From Bremia lactucae (Eukaryota > Oomycota > Peronosporomycetes > Peronosporales > Peronosporaceae): a DNA stretch of 64,000 nucleotides. This document shows, piece by piece, positions 10,791 through 21,073 of the stretch. How positions within the stretch are numbered: the stretch's first letter is position 1; each line of letters begins with the position of its first letter. The notes below the pieces were generated by a model. That model did no database searches. It was not told the origin of the DNA and saw only the letters and a program-made list of their open reading frames with translations. Both the position numbers and the translations under genes were made by a program. The stretch is from contig NC_090620.1 of NCBI RefSeq assembly GCF_004359215.1, positions 3,100,810-3,164,809 on the forward strand. The letters are read 5' to 3'.

Positions 10791-11050
10791 TCAAGACCAA
10801 ATTGCGACCGCGTTTTATTAGACCATTTACGGTCGTGCCCAAGAAAGGCCTAGCTTATACGATAAACGTTCCTAGCAAGCGGCGTACACATCCAGTGCTC
10901 TACGTTGGCTTGCTTAAACCATATCGGGACCCTTCCCATGTGGACATGAAGGCGCTTGCGCCGAGACAGGTGGTCGTGCCGCAGATTGCTGCATCCTCAC
11001 CGGGAGATCCAGCTGGCCCTCTAACGAGGCTGCTGATGCTGCAGCGTTGA
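10791..11050 (+). pseudogene. Integrase C-terminal GPF-like segment of copy B
   Basis: KLRPRFIRPFTVVPKKG, YTINVPSKRRTHPVLYVG and LLKPYRDPSHVD are the integrase C-terminal signature. It matches LLPRFIGPFTVV and HPVLYVGRLKRYVDP in copy A. The GPF motif is changed to RPF. Confidence 0.8.
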
Positions 11051-11159
11051 AAGACGGTCCTGAACCGCCTTCAAAAGAGCTCTTAACCCGAGCAAGGACC
11101 TCACGAAGAATTTGCACCTCTTGCTGTAGAGCATCAAATGCTTCCACCTAAATTTCGTC

Positions 11160-11300
11160 CCCCTCCCGCGCTGCTTGATGCGCGAAGGAACCTTCAGTTT
11201 CATGTGGAGAGACTTTTCAAAAAGACGTCATCGTAAGGGTCAATACCAGTATCTGGTGAAGTGGCTAGGGTACCCCCCTTCTGAAAACTCTCGGGAGTTC
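11160..11300 (+). pseudogene. Chromodomain of copy B
   Basis: GQYQYLVKWLGYPPSENS is a chromodomain core like that at the end of copy A. The usual SWEP tail is replaced by SREF, removing one of the aromatic cage residues, so histone binding is probably lost. Confidence 0.75.
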
Positions 11301-12246
11301 AAGGTACCTCTTTGGCAAGATTGCCCGTACGCCGTTGACGTTTTTGAGCGCCAAGCTCAGTGTCAACTCGGGTCAAACGACGCTTTCCGCCACTAGACGT
11401 GGGATTAGGCGGATCTATAGCCTCAATGCGGCTTCGATTCATGGTTGTACGGTCAACTGAAGCACTGAAATATCGGCTAAACCTTTCTTGGTTTTGTGGC
11501 ATATATACCGAACGTAACTGGCCTTTGGCCGTAACTTGCGAAATCGAAGCGAAGCTTTCGTTCCAAACGAACATCAGCCGTATCCGCAGACTTTCGGATA
11601 TTCCAAATATTACGAAGTCGGCGGGCCCGGTGGACCTAGTTCTTAAATGAGACTTCGTTTTCACTCCTTGTTTCGTTTGGAAACAAAACGATCGTAATTT
11701 CCCTCATCGAGGTCACCGAAGCCCCACGGGCTTGATCACGTAAACGCTTCGGATACTGGCTTCGCGTCATTACCTTTGGCGTAATGTATTGCTCATGAAG
11801 AGCGTCGCGAGCAGCGATCTCCTCCGCGTCCTCGCCGGTTCATCGGAGATCCAGGTGCCCAAGCTGTGACCCGCTATCTCTTTGAGACGCTCGTCCGCAC
11901 TAAGCGGAGTGAATCTATATTCACTATGAGCTTTAGCTTTCGCTATCTCGGCAGCCCGACGACGAGCTCTTTCCTCTATGAGGATTATCCGCGCTTGCTC
12001 TTCATCGATCGGATTCGTAATGATATTGGAAACAGGATTCCGTGTCTTGCATAATGCAGTTAAGACATCAGCGGCACCACGTTCTGGGAACGGATTCGGG
12101 GCCAGCCGACGTTCATCCGGAGGAGAAGGCGTGAGATAATGACGCTCTTTCTCCTCCTCCTCGGATGGAGAGTGACTTTCAAAGTCCACCATTCCCTCAT
12201 CGTCGAGGAAAGTGCTAAGAGTCTGTGACTCACGCTTGATTGTCAT
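11299..12246 (-). pseudogene. Antisense ORF between pol and 3' LTR (copy B)
   Basis: The minus strand between chromodomain and 3' LTR is largely open. One frame runs from ATG 12246 (MTIKRESQTLSTFLDDEGMV) to a stop at 11770. It has an acidic start (VDFESHSPSEEEE) and a long charged helix-like stretch (EEQARIILIEERARRRAAE). After a frameshift it continues from about 11764 with IVLFPNETRSENE. A further shift near 11660 leads into a frame ending at 11299 with KRRLTRVDTELGAQKR. The order of acidic start, NET block and basic tail parallels the antisense frames of copies A, C and E. Product and role are unknown. The listed ATG at 12378 is inside the LTR and I discarded it. Confidence 0.55.
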
Positions 12247-12340
12247 GAGGCAAAGGAATGAAAAGCACAACCGAACGGTTAGCGGTTTCAACCTCAAGGA
12301 GGAAATGAAGCGAATGTTGTCGCTCGGTGTCAAAAGTATG

Positions 12341-12350
12341 GTGGGGGAGG
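12341..12350 (+). other. Polypurine tract of copy B
   Basis: GTGGGGGAGG directly precedes the first base of the 3' LTR, the expected place for the plus-strand primer. Confidence 0.8.
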
Positions 12351-12817
12351 TGTAATGAGCACACATCGGATGGAGCAACCGTTGTTGTGGTACATTTACT
12401 TTGTGGGTAAAATACCCTTTTATCTAATTTTAAATAAGTTAGTTACTCAAATCCCACTTATTATGGGTAACAATTGTGGTCGCCGCCAGATATAAATCTG
12501 GCGGCCAGAATTTATTTTAAATTAGCTAGGGTAAGGTTTTTGGATATAAATAATGAAATAAAGTGCAGTTCCCTTTTTGATCTTAAAGCGTTAAGTGCAT
12601 TTCTAAGGCTTGCGCATTGATCTGTAAGAGATAGAAGCCTTTCTAAGGTATACCCTCCTTGGCACTAGTTGCCACTTGGTTCTACGAAAGGATTCCTTAA
12701 GGTTTAATAGCTTGTACGACTCCCTGAGTTGTTAAACCCATTAGTTCAATAGAAATAAGTGACTATCTGAGTCTGAAAGTCTTCCTCTGACTTTAGGAGC
12801 GAGGTAGCTGCGCTACA
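12351..12817 (+). repeat. 3' LTR of copy B
   Basis: Starts TGTAATGAGCACACATCGGA and ends GTAGCTGCGCTACA, aligned along its length to the LTR at 4885-5350 with scattered differences. The differences between the two LTRs show the insertion is not recent. Confidence 0.93.
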
Positions 12818-13141
12818 CCTGGCGATCCCTCGAGCGGACATCGTGATGATCCGAAGTCAGTCGCGAGACTTTGACTTTCGAGATCTCCTACCAATCGTTA
12901 GGGGGTTGCGACTGTTTAATAAAAACTTAAGACTCTGCTAAATGGTAACATGATGTCAGTAGCGCTCAATTCTGCAACTGAACGAAAGCGGGGAGTCATT
13001 TGCGAGACTTTGACTTTCGAGATCCCCTGCCAATCGTTCAGCAGCCCTCAATCCTGCGACTAAACGAAAGCGGGGATCTCGAAAGTCAAGTCTCGCGACT
13101 GACTTTGGATATTCACGATGTCCGCTCGAGGGATTGCCAGG
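12818..13141. repeat. Foldback (inverted) repeat next to UPF2
   Basis: Arms of about 69 bp at 12818-12887 and 13073-13141 are inverted copies with only a few mismatches. Both contain CCTCGAGCGGACATCGTG and AGTCAGTCGCGAGACTT in one orientation or the other. A shorter direct copy of the inner part of the left arm lies at 13001-13040. The arms match the pol linker before the chromodomain in copies A (1518-1590) and C, so the hairpin was built from a Ty3 fragment. It ends about 150 bp before the UPF2 start codon. Confidence 0.8.
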
Positions 13142-13289
13142 TCTATGAAGATGAGACGGGAAGGAGTGTTGGAACTGTGGTGTGCTCACTGTGTGGTCTG
13201 CGCGCGACTAGTGTTCGACACTTAAATATTATTGGTGTAGACCACACTCCTTTTAAAAGGATAAAAAGCAAATATTCGCAAGCTTAATC

Positions 13290-16200
13290 ATGGCCGAGGA
13301 TGCCGACGCGCAAGCGCAAGCCCAATTGCTCTTCTCGGAGCTCCAGCGCCAACACGAAGCGCGATCAGCTTTACGAACCGCCAATTCTCGTGCAAATGTA
13401 TCCACTGTGCGTGCGCAGATCGCGACATTAAAGCTTAAATCCGATATCAAACGCTCGTCTGCCTTTGTGAAGAAGCTACGCGGACTTAGCGAAGCCAGCG
13501 CGGACTCGCTTCTACGCGACGCAGCGGAATTAAATCTTACTCGATACGTAAGCGAATGCGTCGCAGCTTTGGCTGATGCGCCTTTAAAGCTCGCCGACCT
13601 CGGAGCTGCTGTTAAAGTCGCGTCACTACTTCATCAGCGTTACGAAGACTTTTCCCCGGGCATGGTCCGTGCCTTGGTCAGTAGTTTTGAAAGCTCGTAC
13701 GCACAAGACGATAAGAACAAAATGCTGAAGCGTCGACTTCTCTTACGGCTCTTGTGTGAGCTCTACTTGGCGGGTGTCTTTGATGACGTTTATATAATTG
13801 CTCATATAATCCAGCGAGTTGCCAAACGTGAGCCAATTGGCTTGAAAAAAAACCGTGGCATGACAGCACCTACCAATTCAAGTACGTCATCCCAACAGCT
13901 AGAAGTCCCGCTTCTTGTAAGCTTTGCAAAGTCCGTGGGGATCGAGTTCTTAGGGATCCAGCCACGCAAAGTCAAAGAATTAATTAAAAAATACGCCAAT
14001 GATACAGATATGCAACACCTTGTTGTAACCCAGTCGCAATTGGTACCGGAACAAGTGCAACAAGAGTGTCGACGATGTTATATTGAAGCGTATGACATGA
14101 TTTGTAAGTTTTATCTGGCCCAGCATGCCATGTTCTTGAAAGCTGATGCACGAAATGAAAAGGAAGAAGCCAATCGCGGCGAAGTCACGGATGAACATGT
14201 TCAAGAACTTCGAAACGCAAAATTGTTGTTTGAAAAGCTACAAACGAGCGTGAATGCGTTGGCGGACGCATTGGATCGACAAGTGCCATTGCTGCCAATT
14301 GAAAAGAAGGACGATGGATCAGGAAATGGTGGAATACTTGTTTATGAAGGAGAAAATGGAATTCGTCATTTGCATCGAGACAGTCCGTTTGATGATGAAG
14401 CCACTCGTTCGTTTTATGAAGATTTACCGGATTTATTAGAGCTTGTGCCAGCGGTTGTCTTGGGCTTAACGGAAGCCGATGTGGCGGAATTAAAGAAAAA
14501 GAAAGAAAAGGGGACGGAAGAAGAAGCCGAGATGGAAGTTACGGACGAGGTCGAGGCAATTGACGAGGAAGGAGAAGACACGACACGTGAAGAATGTGAA
14601 TTGGACGGGACGAAAGACGTTGGGGATAAGGATGAAGGAGAGAAGAAACGAAAGGATGAAACAAGGGAGGCAAGTGGTGGAAGCTGTAATACGATGACAG
14701 CACCATTGAGTGGAGCCACGACAAGTTATCATCATCAATTGGATGCTTTTTTTGCATCGTTGGAAGATTTAGTGAATCGTGATCGTTGTGATAAGGCGGC
14801 CGTGGAATTTTGTTACCGCAACTCGAGAGCGACACGCAATCGTTTGGTCAAAGCATTGTTTGCAGTGCCACGAACACACTTGGAGCTCTTGGCATACTAT
14901 TCTCGGCTTGTCGCCACACTCCAAAGTGTATTGAAAGAAGACATTGGCGGAGAGCTCGTGGAGATGTTGGTGAGTGAATTTCATGGTCTCATGAAACGAC
15001 GGAATCAATTTCGATTGGAATCCAAGATTAAAAACATTCGATTTCTTGCGGAACTTGTGAAATTTCGAATCTGTCCACCGAATACAGGCTTTCGGTGTCT
15101 TCAAAAATGTTTTCAAGACTTTCAAGGTCATAATGTGCATGTCGCAACGACGTTTCTTGAAAATTGTGGTCGTTTCTTGTATTGTTCCAAGCACACACAC
15201 GGTCGTACGGTGAATTGTTTATCAGTAATGATGAAACTCAAAGCCGCAAAGCATTTGGATCCACAGCTCGAAACATTGGTGGAAAACGCTTATTACATGT
15301 GCAAGCCACCCGCGCGCGTTCAACGTCAAGTCAAAGAACACGATCCCTTGTATTTGTATTTACTGAAGGTACTTTACCAAGACCTTAACGGTTCGAATAT
15401 CAATAAAGTGGTCAAGACGTTACGTCGGTATCCATGGCACGAACACACAACGTGTCCGATGGTATTAAAAGCGCTTTTGAAAGTCACCAAGGGCAAAGTC
15501 ATGCAAATGAAATGGATCTGTGAAGTCATTAAAGGCTTGTCGCGATATCACGATGATGTGTTGGTGCTTCTCGTCGACGATGTGTTGGAATACATTCGAT
15601 ATAGCTTGGAATTGAATGATTATCGGGATCATCAACGGAGTCTCGGGTATATTAAACTCTTGGGGGAGCTATATAATGCTGGGGTCGTTAGTATGAATGT
15701 TGTCGTCGAAACGCTCTATCTACTAATCAATCACTCGCACGATGTACTGACGTTACCCCAGTATAGCAGTGATAAACTCTCGGCTCTTCAATTACTTGAA
15801 ATGAAGAAACGGTTTTTGCTCGTTCCAGACATGCGCTATGATCCTCGTGTACCAAGTGAAGTTGATGGTCCTTTTGAAGTGTTTCGGATTCGACTTGTGA
15901 GCGCATTAATTGAAACTTGCAACGGTAGTAGTGGCAACACACTTGGAATTGGAAGTAACCACACGAGCTCGAATGAACGAGGGATTTCACGACCACGTCT
16001 TGGTCGGTTTATGATTTTTTTTCAACGGTATTTGTTCTCAAAAGTCGACGTGCCAATGGAGACGGAGTTTGTCGTTTATGATCTTTTTGAGCTGCTTGCG
16101 AGTCATTTGAAAGATCAGTTTCTGAAATTTGAGACATGGGATCAAGTCGATCGAGCGGTTCACGAAGTACTTCAAGGAGATTTGGAAGAAGCTGAACGTC

Positions 16201-17051
16201 GGTTGTTGAAAAAGAACACGGCGTTGCTTATGGCAACGAATGGTTTAGAGAGTGTATTGGAGGATCAAGCATTGTCTCAACCTGGAGAGGACGACGAAGA
16301 GTTTTTAGACGACGACGAAGAAGACACGGAGGAAGATGATGACGACGAGGAGGAGCACGATGACGAAGAACATGGTGAAGGAGGTGAACAAGGAGACGAC
16401 GAGGAAAACGACGATGAAAACGACGACGAGGATGAAGAATACGACGAGGAAGACGAACAATTGATTATTCATGATCGGATTCCACAAAGCGAAGAGGATG
16501 AAGAATTTGAAAAAGCTTTTAAAATCATGATGCATGGAACGACCGATACACGCAAGCCACTTGTACGTGTGAATGTTGACAAGATGGCCATTCCTGCCGT
16601 TGTCAAGAGTTCGGTAGCTTCCACGTTAGGAGGTTTGCATGGTCTTCCGAAAGCGCTCGAGAGAAATGGATCTTTTGACGGTGTGGTCTTTCGAGTATTG
16701 CGTCGTGGCAATAAAGGCAAAGTCGAAGCTCGCCACGTAATTGTACCCGAAGCATCTTCGTTGGCTCAACATAGTCACCGCCAGGAAAATGCTGGTAAAA
16801 AAGAGCAGTCGGAATTGAAACGTCTCGTGTTGCAAAATATGGAACGCGATGACTTTTTGTCGGAAGGCATGGGTCCGTTGGATGGAATGCCTGCGTTTGG
16901 GCCATCTTTACCGCGTGCGAATGGGAATCACAGTCATCAAGCAACAATGGTACAAGGAAATGATTCTCGCACAGGATTTGGCATTGGAAGTGAGTGGAAT
17001 AATGCTGAATTTGGACTTCGTCGAGGCAAAGGATACCGTGGTACCAAGTAA
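13290..17051 (+). CDS. UPF2: Regulator of nonsense transcripts 2 (UPF2/NMD2)
   Basis: An intron-free gene of 1,253 residues encodes the scaffold of the nonsense-mediated decay complex, which bridges UPF1 and UPF3 in the cytoplasm. Three MIF4G-type helical repeats are seen. The first is at about residues 50-270 (KLRGLSEASADSLLRDAAEL). The second, at about 480-670, includes RCDKAAVEFCYRNSRATRNR. The third is at about 675-880 (HDPLYLYLLKVLYQDLNGSN). Acidic stretches lie at about 400-440 and 995-1065, the latter almost pure Asp/Glu, and then a basic UPF1-binding-like tail. Length is normal for the family. The start follows an in-frame stop and is the first ATG (MAEDADAQAQAQLLF). The stop is about 80 bp from the convergent Mpv17-like gene. 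Opposite-strand ORFs here mirror the acidic runs and are not genes. Confidence 0.95.
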   Translation: MAEDADAQAQAQLLFSELQRQHEARSALRTANSRANVSTVRAQIATLKLKSDIKRSSAFVKKLRGLSEASADSLLRDAAELNLTRYVSECVAALADAPLKLADLGAAVKVASLLHQRYEDFSPGMVRALVSSFESSYAQDDKNKMLKRRLLLRLLCELYLAGVFDDVYIIAHIIQRVAKREPIGLKKNRGMTAPTNSSTSSQQLEVPLLVSFAKSVGIEFLGIQPRKVKELIKKYANDTDMQHLVVTQSQLVPEQVQQECRRCYIEAYDMICKFYLAQHAMFLKADARNEKEEANRGEVTDEHVQELRNAKLLFEKLQTSVNALADALDRQVPLLPIEKKDDGSGNGGILVYEGENGIRHLHRDSPFDDEATRSFYEDLPDLLELVPAVVLGLTEADVAELKKKKEKGTEEEAEMEVTDEVEAIDEEGEDTTREECELDGTKDVGDKDEGEKKRKDETREASGGSCNTMTAPLSGATTSYHHQLDAFFASLEDLVNRDRCDKAAVEFCYRNSRATRNRLVKALFAVPRTHLELLAYYSRLVATLQSVLKEDIGGELVEMLVSEFHGLMKRRNQFRLESKIKNIRFLAELVKFRICPPNTGFRCLQKCFQDFQGHNVHVATTFLENCGRFLYCSKHTHGRTVNCLSVMMKLKAAKHLDPQLETLVENAYYMCKPPARVQRQVKEHDPLYLYLLKVLYQDLNGSNINKVVKTLRRYPWHEHTTCPMVLKALLKVTKGKVMQMKWICEVIKGLSRYHDDVLVLLVDDVLEYIRYSLELNDYRDHQRSLGYIKLLGELYNAGVVSMNVVVETLYLLINHSHDVLTLPQYSSDKLSALQLLEMKKRFLLVPDMRYDPRVPSEVDGPFEVFRIRLVSALIETCNGSSGNTLGIGSNHTSSNERGISRPRLGRFMIFFQRYLFSKVDVPMETEFVVYDLFELLASHLKDQFLKFETWDQVDRAVHEVLQGDLEEAERRLLKKNTALLMATNGLESVLEDQALSQPGEDDEEFLDDDEEDTEEDDDDEEEHDDEEHGEGGEQGDDEENDDENDDEDEEYDEEDEQLIIHDRIPQSEEDEEFEKAFKIMMHGTTDTRKPLVRVNVDKMAIPAVVKSSVASTLGGLHGLPKALERNGSFDGVVFRVLRRGNKGKVEARHVIVPEASSLAQHSHRQENAGKKEQSELKRLVLQNMERDDFLSEGMGPLDGMPAFGPSLPRANGNHSHQATMVQGNDSRTGFGIGSEWNNAEFGLRRGKGYRGTK

Positions 17052-17131
17052 TTTTAACAAATCAATGCAAAGAAATGAAAATATCTTGCTTTTTTTTTAC
17101 AATAATTGACCAATTGAAGCCGATTTGTGTA

Positions 17132-17713
17132 TTACTTTGTGTGTTTTGATTGGCCTGAAATTGTCGACAGCACCGTCGTCCAGATAAGACTGACGCAATT
17201 GATATACAAGATGCGGTACTGCAGTGGAATGTAGCCATAATTAATGATATTCGCTATTGGCCACAGCGTATAATTGGCCTTGAGCGTTTGTGGCAATTGA
17301 TGAAGAGCAAAATGGATACTGTAGCCAATCGATTGCCCTTCCATGAGCTGTGTTGATGTGAAAAAGAGCGCATTTATACTTGGCGCAAATATGAAAGCGT
17401 CAAGTAGCACTTTTTTTATCGCCACGCTTTTTCCGTAATTGCCGACCCGTTGCTCGATAAAATGAATTGGAGCAAAGAGGAGACCTCCCCAGATCACTAT
17501 TCGGAGGGTACGTGCTGTGCTTGAGGAAACGATTGTACTGTCCGTCTCGATGGTCTCCTTTTGACGTGACACATCGTTTTCAAGCTCACGAGACACCTCG
17601 ACTTTTTGTGCAATCCGGTCTCCCAACCCGAACAGAACGGCTGAAGTTACACTCTTCGTGAGCACAGGCGACCGCTGGAGCCATTTATTGTAAAATAGGC
17701 CCAGACGCTGCAT
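17132..17713 (-). CDS. Mpv17/PMP22-family membrane protein
   Basis: A 193-residue protein of the Mpv17/PMP22 family, small multi-pass proteins of the mitochondrial inner or peroxisomal membrane, some of which form channels. Family marks are YNKWLQRSPVLTKSVTSA at the start, LFGLGDRIAQK, FAPIHFIEQRVG, FAPSINALFFTSTQLMEG and the tail WPIANIINYGYIPLQYRI. The ATG at 17713 (MQRLGLFYNK) fits the family start; the open frame extends to 17770 but only to a non-ATG codon. Four hydrophobic segments are plausible. A polar insert of about 25 residues with Glu/Asp/Thr separates the first and second segments (residues about 38-62). Which organelle it serves cannot be read from the sequence. Confidence 0.93.
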   Translation of the reverse strand: MQRLGLFYNKWLQRSPVLTKSVTSAVLFGLGDRIAQKVEVSRELENDVSRQKETIETDSTIVSSSTARTLRIVIWGGLLFAPIHFIEQRVGNYGKSVAIKKVLLDAFIFAPSINALFFTSTQLMEGQSIGYSIHFALHQLPQTLKANYTLWPIANIINYGYIPLQYRILYINCVSLIWTTVLSTISGQSKHTK

Positions 17714-17939
17714 ATTGAAAGTAAGGTCAAAGAAATCCTCGACATCGAGTTTCAAAGTTTTTTTTAACAAAGTTATGAAATAACAGTCACGTCGTTAAAA
17801 GTGTCAATTAGATATACTTGACAATTTTAATTCTTTGTTGAAACATTAAGAGGAATAATAATATTTAGTATCGTATCCATTGTCCTTAAAATCTCAACGT
17901 TTTTTTTAAACGAAAAATGAAAAAGAGATTCCATGCCTT

Positions 17940-19121
17940 TTAGTTTAATCCCTGATTCGCTTGTACATCTGCTAGGAGCGTCGTTACATCAATACTGCGA
18001 TGAAATGCCTCGACTACTTTCTTGACAAATGCCTCTTCAAAACTCGTGAGAAACACACCCGATACAGACTCCTTCTGCGTTGTTTCATGGACAATTGCAG
18101 CAATGGGAACATTAACATCACCGTCTTGCAATTCCGGAAGAAACCCATAGACACGTTTTTCAACTTGAAACTGCTTAAAATACAACAATACATTCTCTCG
18201 ACAATGCTCAAGACTATAGAATCCATCCTCTGGTAATCGATTAAAAATGCTCCCAAGCACCTTGACATTATGACTCATAAAGTACGTCGCATTCAAATTA
18301 AACGAATCCACAGCGTCGCCAACTCCTTTTGTACCAACAAGCACAACTGGACTCTTCAATTTCTTAGCCACGTGAGCATTTGAAACACCACAGATTGAGC
18401 CTACTGCGGGGTACCCCACACCATCAATAATCACGATTTCAGTACCTCGACTGATTTCTTTCAATTTCGTTTCAGCTTTTTCTAACAATTGTATCGAGGT
18501 CTCGGTTTCTCCTTTTAAAAATTCTCGCGTAAAGCCCTTGTAAAATAGTATTGGCCCCACGTCACAGCAAGCAATCCCTTGCTGTTGACAGAATTTGGTC
18601 ACCAGCTGTGGCTTCTGACACTGTGTGGCTGGCTTCATGTACGCGATATCCTTCGCTGCGTAGCCATTTTGAAGAAGCGATCCTATTAATCCGAGACATA
18701 CGGTGGATTTTCCAACGTGGGCTCGATCTCCACTTATAAATAGCCGCAGCGGATGGTGCTCAAGTGTAATACTAGCAAGGGTCGCCGAGGACTCGAGAAG
18801 ATGCTGTTTTATCCATTGTAGTATTGCCATCTTGCCAAACACAATATATACCTTCTGGCTTACTGAAATACGAGCGAATAAACTGCTTAAATGGTCCGTC
18901 GCATTTTGTTGGACAATATATGGCACATTGACAATATCTTTCTCCAGTTCTTCGGTAGCGAGTGCCTTCATTTCCGCAGCACTGGAGAGAATCTCGCTGG
19001 ATATTTCCAATTTAGAGCCCTGGGCAACAGCTGCACCATGAAGAAAACCAAGTAATTCACAAAACTCGACGTCCCCATGCACCCCGTACACAACGCAGCG
19101 AACTGTGGAAGTGCTGGCCAT
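17940..19121 (-). CDS. P-loop protein with dethiobiotin-synthetase-like (AAA_26) domain
   Basis: A 393-residue protein. The N-terminal third (residues 1-125) is unassigned. From about residue 130 it has a P-loop GDRAHVGKST, then AYMKPATQCQKPQLVT, a switch region EIVIIDGVGYPAVGSICG and a base-binding-like SPVVLVGTKGVGDAV. These are the marks of the dethiobiotin synthetase-like P-loop fold, also found at the N-terminus of some phosphotransacetylases. A biotin-pathway role is not shown: no transaminase or biotin synthase lies nearby and the substrate residues were not verified. The ATG at 19121 (MASTSTVR) is chosen over the upstream TTG at 19133. It reads in the same direction as the Mpv17-like gene, 226 bp apart. 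Confidence 0.75.
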   Translation of the reverse strand: MASTSTVRCVVYGVHGDVEFCELLGFLHGAAVAQGSKLEISSEILSSAAEMKALATEELEKDIVNVPYIVQQNATDHLSSLFARISVSQKVYIVFGKMAILQWIKQHLLESSATLASITLEHHPLRLFISGDRAHVGKSTVCLGLIGSLLQNGYAAKDIAYMKPATQCQKPQLVTKFCQQQGIACCDVGPILFYKGFTREFLKGETETSIQLLEKAETKLKEISRGTEIVIIDGVGYPAVGSICGVSNAHVAKKLKSPVVLVGTKGVGDAVDSFNLNATYFMSHNVKVLGSIFNRLPEDGFYSLEHCRENVLLYFKQFQVEKRVYGFLPELQDGDVNVPIAAIVHETTQKESVSGVFLTSFEEAFVKKVVEAFHRSIDVTTLLADVQANQGLN

Positions 19122-19384
19122 CTTTGAGAGCAATACTTTAAAGATCTATCTTTTGACAAAGCTTCAAATACTGCTTGTAATATAAGAAGCACAAAAGAAT
19201 GGAATTTTACGCAACGGATTATTGTACTTAATTGGCTATGATTGGACAAAACGCGAGGTAAGCTTGAGCATATGTTCATTCAAATCTGCTATAAGAATTG
19301 CATAATTAGTTATTACTATATTAAAATAAGTAGATAGAAATTCTTTATGCAAGGACTAAATATATTAAGGAAAATGATACTGCT

Positions 19385-19490
19385 ACCCGATTTTTTTTAT
19401 TGCTACCCGACTTTTTTATTGCTACCCAACCGTTAATACGTCCAACCCAATTGGCTACTGTCTGGCATGCCCATTGGCTACTGTCTCGCG
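19385..19490. repeat. Short repeats in an unassigned intergenic stretch
   Basis: ATTGCTACCC with neighbouring poly-T occurs three times between 19383 and 19432, and TTGGCTACTGTCT twice at about 19450-19486. From 19122 to 20600 I see no gene. Parts read like old repeat debris with many stops. Confidence 0.5.
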
Positions 19491-20639
19491 TCCCGTCTAC
19501 AACATGTATGTACAGACGTAATGGAACGATGCCATATATAATTAGTAGTCACATACAGAACCGCCATTTTTGAACCCAGCATCACTCCATCAATACTCGT
19601 TAATTCTGTTCAAAGTTAGGATGAAATGCTTTTGAAATTGGCGGCAGAAAATACATTGGTAGTTCAGTTAACTGCTTAAAGACCTATGGAAGGATGTGTG
19701 GAGGTTGAAAGGCAAAGGAAGTGATTTTTTCAACAATCGACAAGTAAGAAGTTCTAAAACTTACTCCGTCGGACGTTTCCGCCCAAACTATCACTATGAA
19801 GCTTGTTCCGGTGTTTCGAATTAAACCGCATTGTCTAAGGCTTCCGCCAAAGACTGATGGCCCGAGTCAAGACCTAATAATCTCGGGTCAAAGTTTGGTT
19901 CTCGCTAACCAGACGTATCTATACATATTTTCAAGGATAAAATCTCTGACGAGCTGTTACCAGCTCATTTCGAAGGGACTGATGTGTGCGTTCGTTCGCC
20001 AGTTGATCAACCACAAGTGCACACGGATTTGCAACTATTCACGACAAACATCGTTGACCGTCGTTGCTAACTCCTGACGACGGGAACGTTCGTGATCGAC
20101 GTCCTTCCGCAAATACTAATAAACGTGATCCAAGTCACAGTAATGACTTAAGTTCGTCAAATGAGGCGAATCCTATTCTTCTCCTTCTCCACATCTTGTG
20201 ACGGATTCGAGTGGTGAGAAGCGCTTTCTAGTCGGCCGCTTCTTATATCACTGTGAAGTGAAACGAGTTAACTCGTTCATTGGCGAGGGTATGCACCCTC
20301 GCATGACAGCTAGGTAATTATGTCCCGAATCTCGTTCGACATTACGACGAGACAAACCCTCTTCAACATAAGGTCTATCAGAGAACGAGCTCTTTCTGCG
20401 CTCGTAAATGATTGGGAGTTCTCAATTTCTTGGCGCATCAGAGAAAAAATGTGCGTCTTTCAATGGGCATGGACTACGCCCTTGATAGCAGCGGGGAATG
20501 ACGGGACGTAACAGGTGCACGCTACAAGCTACGTCGAGCACGGGACGTCTTCGAACCAGTCACATGGAACGCATTCGATTTGTCAAGCCAGACCTCGTGG
20601 CGTAGGCTTTGCACCTTCAATACGTATGCTTGTCAAGCT

Positions 20640-20800
20640 TGAAAAAAAGGATTGACATCCTTTGCATGCTCACATGTGTACCATCGATGCCAGAAAAAGG
20701 CATCGTTGAAGAATTCCGTTTCGTCATCACCAGACTTGTGAAACCTGGATGAGTCGAAAACAGGATTTTGTTGCGATCGTGAAAATATAAGACCCCGATT
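20640..20800 (-). pseudogene. Possible transposase scrap
   Basis: The minus-strand frame contains TMPFSGIDGTHVSMQRM, which resembles the first catalytic region of Mutator-like transposases (compare GLDGTHLRSKYLG in the element at 20924-23770, plus strand). It is too short to be sure, and lies outside the left inverted repeat of that element in the opposite direction. Confidence 0.35.
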
Positions 20801-20923
20801 ATGTTGGCCGAAGCGGGCAACCAGGGTTTCTTTTAAGGAGCGAACCGCAAAGTATTGCGGTCCCTTTTCCGTTGGATAATGCTAACATTCACGCTAATAG
20901 TATCTCGGAGCGATCTTTAGGAG

Positions 20924-21030
20924 CCCTTGACAGATGCAGAAAAGACGGAAATACCACCTAAATGCTCCTGGCTATAGCCTATATATATATACACGGAAAA
21001 CCGTTGCGCACAGCATAATCACATCACTTT
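20924..21030 (+). repeat. Left terminal inverted repeat of the MULE
   Basis: Ends ACAGCATAATCACATCACTTT, the complement of AAAGTGATGTGATTATGCTGT at the inner edge of the right repeat. An AT-rich tract of TATATATATA lies in the middle of both. Confidence 0.85.
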
Positions 21031-21073
21031 ACCTCACCGCCGCGCCCCTACCTCACTTCTTCTCCGCGCCAAT

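Larger units (their letters stand above)
4885..12817 (+). mobile_element. Ty3-like LTR retrotransposon with both LTRs (copy B)
   Basis: A 7.9-kb element is bounded by two LTRs of about 466 bp, each starting TGT and ending ACA. CCTGG flanks both outer ends (4880-4884 and 12818-12822), a plausible 5-bp target duplication. Order inside is gag, protease, a repeat and tRNA-like spacer, reverse transcriptase, RNase H, integrase, chromodomain, then an antisense ORF before the polypurine tract. Every pol part carries frameshifts or deletions and the integrase core is largely gone, so it cannot move by itself. The same CCTGG also follows the 5' LTR inside the element, so the duplication call is not fully independent. 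Confidence 0.92.

Noticed and set aside
14414..14835. Ser/Phe-rich minus-strand ORFs
   Set aside because: They mirror the Glu/Asp/Lys codons of the acidic UPF2 region.
17714..17770. N-terminal extension of the Mpv17-like protein
   Set aside because: It would need a TTG start; the ATG at 17713 fits the family start.
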